A DNA stretch of 64,000 bases, taken from Lumnitzera littorea (taxonomy: Eukaryota > Streptophyta > Magnoliopsida > Myrtales > Combretaceae). Location: NCBI GenBank assembly GCA_024138015.1, contig JAMXBB010000003.1, positions 30,168,392 to 30,232,391 of the forward strand, written 5' to 3'. The notes beneath the pieces were generated by a model. It did not search any database. It saw only the letters and a list, made by a program, of their open reading frames with translations, and was not told the origin of the DNA. Shown here piece after piece: positions 24,112 through 34,090 of this stretch. The position numbers and the translations under genes were made by a program. Positions within the stretch are counted from its first letter, which is position 1. Each line of letters opens with the position of its first letter.

Positions 24112-25906
24112 CTCTCTATATTCTACTAGGAACCATAACCTTAACCATTCTCTTGTGCTATTGACTTTGCTTTCTACTATCATATGGTTAAATATGATTT
24201 ATGGCTTCTATTGCTTATCTAAGAGCTCTAGTACAATGTTCGATTGTTTTGGTAACACCAGGGATACTTAAATTGAAAACCCTTGAACACCTATTCTTCC
24301 TAATATTCCATAAGTTGTAGTCAGTTTAGCAAAAACCACTAACTTCTCTTCCTTGCTATATGAGACCTCTTTTTACACATGTTTAAGTCAAGGATCTAAA
24401 GTTGTGACTTTATGCACATCAATTCATAAGCCATAGTTGTGAACCAAACTAGTTGTATCCAAGAACAACATAACAATAAATGTTCAATTTTTAACAGGTA
24501 TTTTTTAACCAAATTACATTAAGTAAAAATTGCATTATTTAGTGCTTTCTATATGAAATGCTTAACTTTAGCTAAGAATCTTGTAGAGGGTTATTTTAAT
24601 ATTAAGCTTAGCTTAATTTAATGTCATGAATTATTTCTTTAGGCTAATAGGAAGGTTTAAGGTGTCAAGCCATTAATTTAGGGATATTTAAGAGAAATTT
24701 GGCCTAGAAGGCTTAGAATAAGAATTGCTAAATCAATTCAATTGTTCTTGTTCTTTCTTGATCATCTTGCGTGCTTAAAAAGCCTTTTTATAGGCAAAAG
24801 CCTTTACATAAGCTTGTTTTATAAAGAAATTGGCTCTAGGCTTGTTGAAATCCATTATACTGAAGGCTTATGATGAGTTACAAAAAAATTAGAATAGGTT
24901 TCATTTCATTTATTGATTATCAAGAGCAATTCAACGAATGTTGTTAGTGGCACATCTCATCAGTTGATCTTTATAGTTGTCTGATGATCGAGATTAAACC
25001 TTAAAATCATATGAAGGACTCATCTTCCCTATTTGAACAATACTAGAAATTTAGGGAAATGATATTGTATTACTGAAATCAATTAGATCAAAGCAAGATA
25101 TTGATGAAGAACAATAAAGAAACTATCAAGAGCATTTAAGGGATGTCATGTACGCCTATAAACCATTGAAATTGCCTTCCTCTTCTAGCACCTTTCATTG
25201 ACAATGTTCCTCCATAAGTCATTATTGAGACTTCTCAAGATCGTTTGACACGTAGCATGCACCTTATCAATCGTTTGCAATAAATTACTATACAAACAAC
25301 TACAATATACTTGGTTTCAAACTACTTTATCAATTAATGGGGGGAAGTAACACACAAATTGCTAGAAGAGGTTAAATGTTTAAGCTAACTTCACGCTACA
25401 ATTGTCACTTCTATCATGCAACCAAATTATATGTATATGTATATGTATATATATTCCTTTATAAGATAAGATAATTTTTTAAATTGCTTGAATAGATGAC
25501 TTGTTGAATCACTTCTGAAGTTTCCTTAAAGTCTTTGGAAGATTCTACAGTCCTATTTTCTATTTTGATAGGACCAATCTCACTATTCATTTATATTTTT
25601 TAAAATCTGAATTGTTAAATTTATAATTTGTTTAATGGTTTAGATTTAAATGAATACAAATTAAGGGTGAGATGAAAGGCGAGATCGATCCTCTTAAAAA
25701 TAAGAACAGGATTATAGAAAAATCACATTTTGTAAGGATTAAATAAGATACTTTGAGTTTTTGTTGGCTAAATTTAGCTTAAAAGTAAAATCCCTTAATC
25801 TTCGGAACCAACTTATATACCTAGCTAAGATGAGGATCCATCACTTACTTGCCAAATAACCCCTTTCATAAGTGAATCAAGGCCCTTGGGAATGCTTATC
25901 TGATCT
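24112..25906 (+). repeat. tandem duplication, copy A (about 1.8 kb)
   Basis: This segment aligns in the same orientation with 25907-31374. Shared landmarks include CTTCTATTGCTTATCTAAGA (24207 and 25997), ATCAATTAGATCAAAGCAAG, the GACAATG(T/C)TCCTCCATAAGTC block (25200 and 30672) and CTTCGGAACCAAC (25802 and 31270). Copy A lacks the two insertions that split copy B and so serves as the empty site for both. No coding frame is evident. Confidence 0.8.
25431..25453. repeat. (ATGTAT)n microsatellite in copy A
   Basis: Short hexamer array ending in an AT run. At the equivalent site of copy B the array reads (ATACAT)n, the complementary strand of the same unit. Confidence 0.8.
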
Positions 25907-26702
25907 CTATATTTTGTTGGGAACCATGACCTTATCCAATCTCTTGTGTTGTTGACTTTCTTTCCATTGCCATATGGTTAAATATGCTTTAAGGCTTCTA
26001 TTGCTTATCTAAGAGCTATGATACAATGCTCAATTGTTGGTAACATTAAGGACTCTTGAATTGAAAGCTCTTAAACACCTAATCTTCCCAATGTTACATA
26101 AATTGTAGTTAGTTTAGCAAAAAACAACCTATGTGCAACCTCTTTCATAGAATGTTTAAGTCAAGCATCTAAAGTTGTGACCATATGTATATCAATTCAT
26201 AAGCCATGGTTGCGAACCAAATTGGTTGTATTAAAGGACAACATAACAATAAATGTTTAATTTCTCATAGGTATTTTTTAACCAAATTACATTAAGTAAG
26301 AATTACATTATTTAGTGCTTTTTACATGAAATAATTAACTTTAGGTAAAGAACCTTGTAGAAGGGTATTTTAATAATTAAGCTTAGCCTAATTCAATGTT
26401 ATGAATAATTTCTTAAGGCTAGTATGAAGCTTTAGGGTGTCAAACCATTCACTTAGGGACATTTAAGGGAAATTTGGCCTAGAAGGTTTAGAATAAGAAT
26501 CACTAGATCAATTCAACTGTTCTTGGTCTTTCTTGATCATCTTACGTTCTTAAGAAGCCTTTCTATAGGCATAAGCCTTTACATAGGCTTGCTTTATAAA
26601 GAAATTGTATCTAAGCTTTTTGAAATCCATTATATTAAAGGCTCATGAGGAGTTATAAAAAAAATTAGAACAAGTTTCATCTCATCTGTTGATTGTCAAG
26701 AG

Positions 26703-27294
26703 TAGGGCTACAAAGGAGCCGAGCCGAGGCAAGCTAAGTTTTTTAAGGCAAAGATTCAAGTTCGGCTCGTTTAAAAATTATTAAGTTCGAGCTTGAGTGT
26801 GAGCTGAGCTTTTTATTAAGTTTGCAATTGGGGCTCGAGCTTAGCTTATTTAAATAAACGAGCTTTTTTTTTTTAGCCAAAACTCGTTTTGTTTACCAAT
26901 TAAACTTGAGTTAAGCCAAGTTTAAAGTAAGTCAATCTCGAGCTTATTCAGGAGCTTAAGTATATAAAATAAAGAAAAATAAAAATAAATATATTAAAGA
27001 ATAGTGAATAAGGATTAGATTATATATTATCCTATAATATATTATATATTTACAAAAATTATATAAATATTAGCCTTTGGATTTTAATAATATATAATGT
27101 ATAATATTTATAATATATATAAAACTTGTAAGTTTACTCATGAGTTTAAGTGAATTGGCATGTGAGCTTAAGCTCGGCTTATTTTATCTTGAAGTCAAAC
27201 TCGACTTATTTACTAATCGAACTTAAGTCGAAGCGAGCTTAAAACGAGCCGAGCTCGAGCAACTTGTGAGTAGCTTGGCTCATTTGCAACCTTA
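26703..27294. mobile_element. hAT-type non-autonomous element inserted in copy B
   Basis: A 592-bp insertion. Its ends are TAGGGCTACAAAGGAGCC and, inverted from the right, TAAGGTTGCAAATGAGCC, matching at 14 of 18 positions. Flanks GTCAAGAG (26695-26702) and ATTAAGAA (27295-27302) form an 8-bp target-site duplication altered only by transitions. The undisrupted site is seen in copy A near 24933. The interior has many GAGCTCGAGC- and GCTCGGCTC-type words and a very AT-rich middle; no transposase is present. Confidence 0.83.
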
Positions 27295-27473
27295 ATTAAG
27301 AATAATCCAACGAATGTCATTAGTGGCGCATCTCATTACTTGATCTCTATAGCCATCTCTCTCTAGATTTAGCCTTACAATCATAGAGGCCTCATCTTCC
27401 CCATTTGAACAATACTAGAGATTTAGAGAAATGCTATTGTATTATTGATGAAATCAATTAGATCAAAGCAAGA

Positions 27474-30400
27474 TGTGAGACCTTGATCTTCATATAACAA
27501 GCTTAAATTAAGAGTGACATATTATTATTATTATTATCAAAGGATGGAACTTAGAAAGTATAGAAAGGGAGTGAAAAATGAATCTTTTATCAACAACTTG
27601 AGTAATGAGTTCCATTATGTAATGAGAGCCTGAGGATAAATCATCTGGATAGAATCGATGATAAAATGTATCGAGGGAATATATACATACACTAAATATA
27701 TTTAAGGAAAAGTATAAAAAAGTCCTTAATGTTTTATGTTTTTACAAATCAGTCATTAACCTTTTATTTAGTTCATTTTAGTTTTCAATCTTTTCAAGTC
27801 GTGTCAAATAAGTCATTCTGTTAACTCTATCAAATTTTTTATTACTGTGGACACGTGTTAATATATAATTGGTTCGTGTAAGTATAAAAAAATCTTTAAT
27901 ATTTACTTGTATATACGAATAAGTCTTTAAAGTTTATTTATATATACGAATAAGTCCTTAACCTTATTCATTTAGTCTATTTTAGTCTTTAATGTGTCCA
28001 TACATAATGGAAAAACTAACGGAGGGACTTTTGTACAAATTTATTAAAATGTTAAGGACTAAAATGGATTAAATGAAAGGTCAAGGACTGATTCGTATAT
28101 ACAAATAAACGTTAAAGATTTTTTTTGTACTTTTCCCATATATTTAATATGTATATTGTAAATTAGAAAAACCTCAAAATCTATATATGTATGTGTATAT
28201 GTGTACGTGTGTACGTATGTAACAATAAAATCACATTCTCTAGATAAGTAGAAAATAATTATAAAATGATAATTAATCCATAAAGTGCTAGGAATCGGAC
28301 GAATTAGCTGGAGAGGAGTTATCATGATTCATTTGTAAAATAATGACACCTCACATATAAGAGTACTTAGTGAAACCAACAAAAGATATGTGAATTTTTG
28401 TAAACCACAAATTCCCACCGCTTGGATGCTACTTGAAAATCACTATAACATGATATTCATTTGTGACTTCAAGAAGTCAGAAGGTTAAGTAATTAAGAAA
28501 GCTTAGTTGGAGGTATGGGAACATAAAATGAGATCAAAATGTTGCCGAAGAAGATGAAATTATTTGTATGAATATTAGCTCCAGCAAGAAGTCGTCTTGT
28601 GCAGCGGTAGCTAGTAGTGGTTCGAAAACATATTGTTTGACACTATAAGGGAGAAAAAGAAAAAAAATGTAATAGATGAGTAGGAATCTTTGTTAACAAG
28701 CTCGCATACTTTAATGCCTTAACCATTGTCATTACTGGACAATAAGAACTTAAAAGGAACAATGCAATGTTAGTTTTGAACTTATTTTGACATGATTTTC
28801 CTAGGCCTTATGAGTAATTTACAAAATTTGGTCATTGTCCCCTTATTTTGTTAACCAAGTTAGAAGATTTGTTAAGTGAGAGGTGTAAACTTAAATGAAT
28901 TTGAAGGATATATTAAAGGCTTCGTTAAGTAAGGTTTATATAAGGATTCACTTAAAGAGTGATTTGAGGATATTTCCAAGGACTTTTAAGTTAATTGGAT
29001 TTAGAGAATAGTTTAGAGTGTGTCCCATTAGGAGACTTAAATTTTGATCAGACTCATAAGTTAACTCTAAAGATAACTTTAGTATAAAATTTGACTTTAA
29101 TGGGATTCAGAAGGCAGCTTAAAGGTTCTCCTACCTAAAAACCCTACAATTGCCTTAACTTAGAACCTATTTTAGAGGATATTGTAAATAAAAGCCACTT
29201 ACAAATAACCCTAAAATCTAAGAGTAAATGACTTAAAAAATTGATTCTTAATAACTTAAATCTTATGAAATTGAATGAATTATTGATAAAATGCACGGTT
29301 TAAATGGGAACTAAAATTGATCAATTGAATATAATAGGAACAAGCGAAGGGGAACAATACAACAACTACCATTAGTGAGCAACAGAGTTCCAAGTAAGTG
29401 GGATCAATGCTGCACAGCATTTTAAAGTATTATTTTAGAATATTTAGAGACTATGGTATGTTTCTACTTGTGTTATAGCTAGTTGTTTGTGTATGTGTAG
29501 CGCATGTGTTTAAAATTTGATTTGCTGTGGTGGGAGCTAAGCTATATGATAGGTTTGCTCTATAAATGTTGTTTTACTTGATTTATTTGAACTTTGGTTG
29601 ATCACTCTAAAAACAAAGCTAACTTGAACTTAGCTTAGCATCTAACTTGATATGTATCACGACTCACTAAGGGTAATGGTTAGGATTCTTTAGCTAAACA
29701 CGGATCCCCTTCGATGAGGATAGCTGAAATAGTCCTTTCCCCCCTCTTTAGTTGAACTAAGTAATAGGAGAAAAAGTTACGACAAGATTGGGGAGCGTAA
29801 TTCAAAGGTGGTTACGAGCGGAGGGTATTCTTTATTATATAAGCCTTAGTTTGGTTTTGATCTGTAAGTGTGCGGGGTTAAACTCCTCAACCCAAATTAA
29901 AGCGAACGCATTGAGCAATGAAGAAGAAGTATGCATTATTTGAAAACCCTGTTTGTGATGTATTGAATGCATGCTTCTGTCTCTATCTTATTTATTGAGC
30001 AAGTTGTTACTTACTCCCCTATAGTTTGTTAACAGGTTTGAAGTAGATCATCAAGCATAACACCTAACTTTAGAAGATAGAGAACAAGGTTAAGGAGTAA
30101 GACTCTAGACAAATGGGCTAAATTCTTATTTCTATTGTTAACTTTACTAACTTTTTAGTGAAACTATTTAGGTTTCCTTTAGAGGCCCTATAGTTTTCAA
30201 CTCTTGGTTTGTATATTAAGTTACGTAAACTTGTGGGTCTGTATAAGTTCTCTTTTAAATATATTGCCTCTTTTTACAATACAACCTTGTAAATACTTAT
30301 TGAATTTAAAGAAAATTATATCACCTATCTTTTATGAAGTTTAATTCCTTCGAAGATTTATTTACATGCTGCTTCAATAGTTATCTCAAAAAGGAATGCA

Positions 30401-30565
30401 CCACAAGTTTACATTAAATAAGTATTGTATTGGATGCTTAAAAAAAATTGAGTTGGGTACGCTTAGTGTGAACTAAGTTTACGGTAGTAGCTATGAAGCC
30501 AACTTTGATCTTAAGATAATTCATACGGTAAGACTGTTACGACTTCTCTATTTCGAGGTGTGATA
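27474..30565 (+). mobile_element. solo LTR, about 3.1 kb, probably Ty3/gypsy
   Basis: An insertion bounded by a perfect 5-bp target-site duplication, CAAGA at 27469-27473 and 30566-30570, with copy A preserving the empty site. It starts TGTGAGACCTTG and ends GAGGTGTGATA; a C-to-T change from TGACA would explain the TA end. No gag or pol frame, primer-binding site or second LTR lies within, so this is a single LTR left by recombination. The region near 29880-30030 (growth of a GCATGC-, TTGAGCAA- and TTACTTACT-rich segment) resembles the 3' part of large plant gypsy LTRs. It contains a nested MITE (27705-28137). Confidence 0.8.
27705..28137. mobile_element. Mutator-type MITE nested in the solo LTR
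   Basis: A 433-bp element with long terminal inverted repeats: AGGAAAAGTATAAAAAAGTC at the left and GGGAAAAGTACAAAAAAAAT inverted from the right, with complementarity continuing for about 80 bases. It is flanked by a perfect 9-bp duplication ATATATTTA (27696-27704 and 28138-28146), the length made by Mutator-like transposases. The interior repeats AAGTCCTTAA and TATACGAATAAGTC words. There is no coding capacity. Confidence 0.85.
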
Positions 30566-30900
30566 CAAGATATTGATGAAAAATAATCAAACAACTATCA
30601 AGAGCACTCAAGAGATGTCATGTACCCTTATAACCATCGAAATTGCCTTCCTCTTCCCATGCCCTTCATTGACAATGCTCCTCCATAAGTCATCATCGAG
30701 ACTTCTCAAGATCATCTAATACGTTACGTGCACCTCATCAATCATCTACAACAAATCCTTGTATAAAGAGCTACGATATACTTCGTTTCAAACTACTTAA
30801 TCCATTTAATGGGAAGCAACACTCAAATTGCTATAAGAAGTTAAACATATAAGCTGACTTCATCCTACAATTGTCACTTCTGTCATGCAATCAAATTAGA

Positions 30901-30935
30901 TACATATACATATACATATACATATATATATATAT
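30901..30935. repeat. (ATACAT)n(AT)n microsatellite in copy B
   Basis: Hexamer array passing into an AT run. It is at the position equivalent to the array at 25431-25453 but has the complementary repeat unit. Confidence 0.8.
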
Positions 30936-31374
30936 GCTTTATAAGATAAAAGATGATTTCTTGAATTGCTTGAATAGATAATTTGTTGAATTATTTTTAC
31001 TAAATATTACAATAAATTATTTATTTTATAATATAAATAATTAATTTTTAATATAAATTTTATATCTAGTACCGTACAAATTAAATATGGTATAGTGAGC
31101 TTTTATTGGTTAGTCTTCCTTATATTTATCATCCAGTTTTCTTTGTCTTGTCCAGTACTTACAACTAAACATTCTGTTAAAGTCTAAGTTCTCCATTTTG
31201 TAAGGATTAAATAACATACTTTGAGTTTTAGTTGGCTAAATTTAGCTTGAAAGTAAAATCCCTCAATCTTCGGAACCAACAGATATTCCTAACTATGATG
31301 AGGATCCATCACTTAAGTGCCAAATAACCCGTTTCGACAGTGAATCCAAGGCCCTCGGGAATGCTTGTCTGATC

Positions 31375-32611
31375 CTAAGAGTCACAGGAGGTTCTTCATA
31401 CCTGTAAGAAAAAAGGAGTTAAGAATAATAAGTGGCATTAAGCATACATACCCAAAGAGCAATGATAGCTTTAACAAAAATTCCACCGAATAAAGCACGA
31501 ATTTAATTACTCTGTCATTTCCAAAGACAATCAAAGCATGAAAACATTGCCACATCACTTGCAAAGGAAGGCCATATCATTCGACATCCTACTTTAGTAC
31601 TGTAATTCGGCGTATTGAACATTTCTGATACCCAAAAGGTATTCTCCATTCAAGTTTGGTAAGAAATTTGTGTAGAAATCATTCTTTTCTGGGCTGGAAT
31701 TCCCTAATTCAGTCTCATATTTTTCCTTCGTGCAAAATGATAAATACTGAGTTTACAATTAATTTTTGTTTGGTTAGGCTTTTGGATATATATATCTTCC
31801 TTTTGGTTTAAATTTGTTGAATGTGTAGCGTATTCTGTTTGCATTTTATGCTGATTAATTTTAAAAATTATTTATAGATATGATCAATGTTGAAAGAGAA
31901 AGAAGATTGGAAAGTGTGATTTACTTCACATAGATGATTTTGAAAACAAAAAAATAAAAAAAAGGAAAGAATTCGTTAAGAAAATCGGTTATTTTCTTTC
32001 ATAAGGATATCTTAAAACTGCTGTTTGGTTGCTTTTCTTAGCTCTTTCAAAAAAAGTCATACAAGTCACCCAAAAATGAGATCATACTTGCACGAAATAT
32101 ATATATTTATATGTACGAAACGCGTGAAAACTGTTATAATCTAATGTTATGAACATCCGTCTTTTAATAAAATGAATTGGATTTGAATCTCCTTTCTTGA
32201 ATTATAATATTATCTAGCCAAAAAAAAAAAAAAAACAAACCTAGTTGATTTAATTTCACAATTCAGAAGGTTGAGAGAATGAAAATTTTTTATTACCAAT
32301 TTTTCTTCAGATTATAAAACAGTACCTAATGATAGATAACATGACAAGAAAAATTGAATCCAGAACTTCATCCTTATTCTAATAAAAAAAAAAAAAAAAA
32401 AAAAAAACTACACTTCTACTCTGTGGTCCTCATTCTGAATCATCAACAATTTCCCTGATTTTATTTCGCCCAATGCAAAAATAGGTGCAACCAGACTTCT
32501 AACACACTTCGATTATTAGGATCCGTGTAAGAACGCACAGGCGACCTCCTATCTAATTCAGAAGCTGTAAATTAGCCGATACACCTACTTCACGTTGGAT
32601 GAAAGCTTTTT
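31375..32611. other. 3' flank of the first UGT gene, no gene seen
   Basis: AT-rich, with A-runs at about 32221-32235 and 32384-32407. It includes the 3' untranslated region of the minus-strand UGT that ends at 32612. No repeat with recognisable ends and no ORF of coding character was found. Confidence 0.5.
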
Positions 32612-34090
32612 TTAACTTTTAAACTTCATAATGATGTGGTGGATGAAATTTGAAACATTGGAATGTGATGTCCCACCATCTTGGATCGCCCGCTTTGCCT
32701 CCTCCCCAAGTTGAAATGCTCTCTTCCTCCTTTCTTCACCCTTTTCATCCTCACACATCAACATATTCACTACCCCCAAAATTTCGTCTTCCTTCACTAA
32801 AACCCCAACTTTCTCTTCCTCACCCCACCTAGCGGGAATCTTCACACCAACCCTAACCCCAATTCTCAACACATCAACCACAAGGATCTCATTGAAGAAC
32901 TGCTCAGCATGTAAAGGCCAAGTTATCATTGGCAAACCAAAGGAAACTCCTTCCATGGTTGAGTTCCAACCGCAATGCGTGATGAATCCTCCTATGGCTT
33001 CGTGTGACAAAATCGCAACTTGCGGAGCCCATCCTCTGATCAAGTATCCCCTGCCCTTGGTCCTCTCTTCAAAGTTTTCCTCAAGAAGCCACTTCTCCAT
33101 CTCGGCTGAACCGTCTCCTTCCGCTTTGATCACCCAGATAAACGGCTTTCCTGATGCTGCTAATGCCTTCCCGAGTTCGATTATCTGTGCTGAAATCAAA
33201 CGGCACAGACTACCTAAGCAGGCGTAGATCACAGACCTCGGTTTCATCGTGTCAAGCCATCCGACGCATTCTTTGATCGTGTCAATTGATATCCCTTTCC
33301 CCCTCTGAAGCCGGTCCAAATTAGTATCATTAGACAAAGAAACAGGACCAATGGACCAAATTCTTTTATTAATTGCCTTTGCGTACTCCTCGACGCATCC
33401 AACCTCCAGCGCGTCATAGCTATTTGCCAAGACCCCATCAGCCTGCCTCTCGGCTTCCTGGATCTTTGCACGGTAGTCATCGAAATCAAATTGAGCCACG
33501 AAACGTCCGGGTAGCTGCGTCTTTGCAATCCTGACCCTGATATTGTTAGGCATTCCAGGAACTTCAAAAGGCTCATGATCAGAGCTCACACTCAAGTGAG
33601 CATTGTGGCGTTTCACATTGTGGGAACTCAACAGGGCGAAACAGCCCATCCCATGGAAAATGATTCTAGGAATCCCGAACTTTCGGGCTATATCGGATGT
33701 CCAATACAAGTTCCTGTCAGAGATTATGCAACTAGGCGGAGGATTTTGCGATTCGATGTGTCTTTCGATTGGCTCTTGCATCATGCTTAATCCAGCGTAG
33801 AAATTCCTCAAAAAATCAGGGGACGGAAGAATATCTAAATTCTCATACCCTGCTGGGAGCCCTACTTCTTCACAAGGAAATGGAATCTCCACGAGCCTAA
33901 TTGGCATCCCGGACTCGGCTGCACGGTTCAGGACTGACTTGAACCTTGAGGCATTGATTGGAGTGGTGTAGATTGTAACGATCACTCCTCGTCGCGCGAA
34001 AATCCGCCCTATGTCTATCATAGGTATCATATGACCTTGTGCCATTAAGGGGATTAGCGCGAAGTGAACCGAGCTTGATGTTGAGTCCAT
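32612..34090 (-). CDS. UDP-glycosyltransferase, UGT73-type (group D)
   Basis: A single-exon gene of 492 residues. The ATG at 34090 (MDSTSSSVHF) is chosen; the frame is open further upstream but without an ATG. GT1-family enzymes transfer a sugar, usually glucose from UDP-glucose, to hydroxyl or carboxyl groups of small molecules in the cytosol. Visible features: the N-terminal MAQGHMIP with the catalytic His20; the partner Asp125 in CIISD; and the 44-residue PSPG donor-binding box from W354 to Q397 (WAPQVAILSHEAIGGF...HCGWNS...Q). The last residue Gln favours glucose. The C-terminal WGEEEKVGVLVK and the GGTSHSN end are UGT73 signatures; members act on triterpenoids, flavonoids, steroid hormones and xenobiotics, and the acceptor cannot be told here. 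Oddity: YACLGSL where most relatives have YVCFGSL. Length and motifs indicate a functional gene. It is more GC- and CpG-rich than its surroundings. Confidence 0.97.
   Translation of the reverse strand: MDSTSSSVHFALIPLMAQGHMIPMIDIGRIFARRGVIVTIYTTPINASRFKSVLNRAAESGMPIRLVEIPFPCEEVGLPAGYENLDILPSPDFLRNFYAGLSMMQEPIERHIESQNPPPSCIISDRNLYWTSDIARKFGIPRIIFHGMGCFALLSSHNVKRHNAHLSVSSDHEPFEVPGMPNNIRVRIAKTQLPGRFVAQFDFDDYRAKIQEAERQADGVLANSYDALEVGCVEEYAKAINKRIWSIGPVSLSNDTNLDRLQRGKGISIDTIKECVGWLDTMKPRSVIYACLGSLCRLISAQIIELGKALAASGKPFIWVIKAEGDGSAEMEKWLLEENFEERTKGRGYLIRGWAPQVAILSHEAIGGFITHCGWNSTMEGVSFGLPMITWPLHAEQFFNEILVVDVLRIGVRVGVKIPARWGEEEKVGVLVKEDEILGVVNMLMCEDEKGEERRKRAFQLGEEAKRAIQDGGTSHSNVSNFIHHIIMKFKS

Larger units (their letters stand above)
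25907..31374 (+). repeat. tandem duplication, copy B, split by two insertions
   Basis: Second copy of the 24112-25906 unit. Removing the hAT-type element (26703-27294) and the solo LTR (27474-30565) leaves about 1.8 kb collinear with copy A, from GGGAACCATGACC at the start to GGGAATGCTTGTCTGATC at the end. The section at 30985-31195 differs from the matching part of copy A (25540-25730), so one copy has a further replacement or indel there. Confidence 0.78.

Noticed and set aside
28059..28325. Minus-strand frame of 88 codons with Thr-Tyr repeats
   Set aside because: Generated by the (GTATGT)-like simple sequence and the MITE end inside the solo LTR.
32650..33790. Several plus-strand open frames and one alternative minus-strand frame across the first UGT
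   Set aside because: They are shadows of the UGT coding frame, which carries all family motifs.
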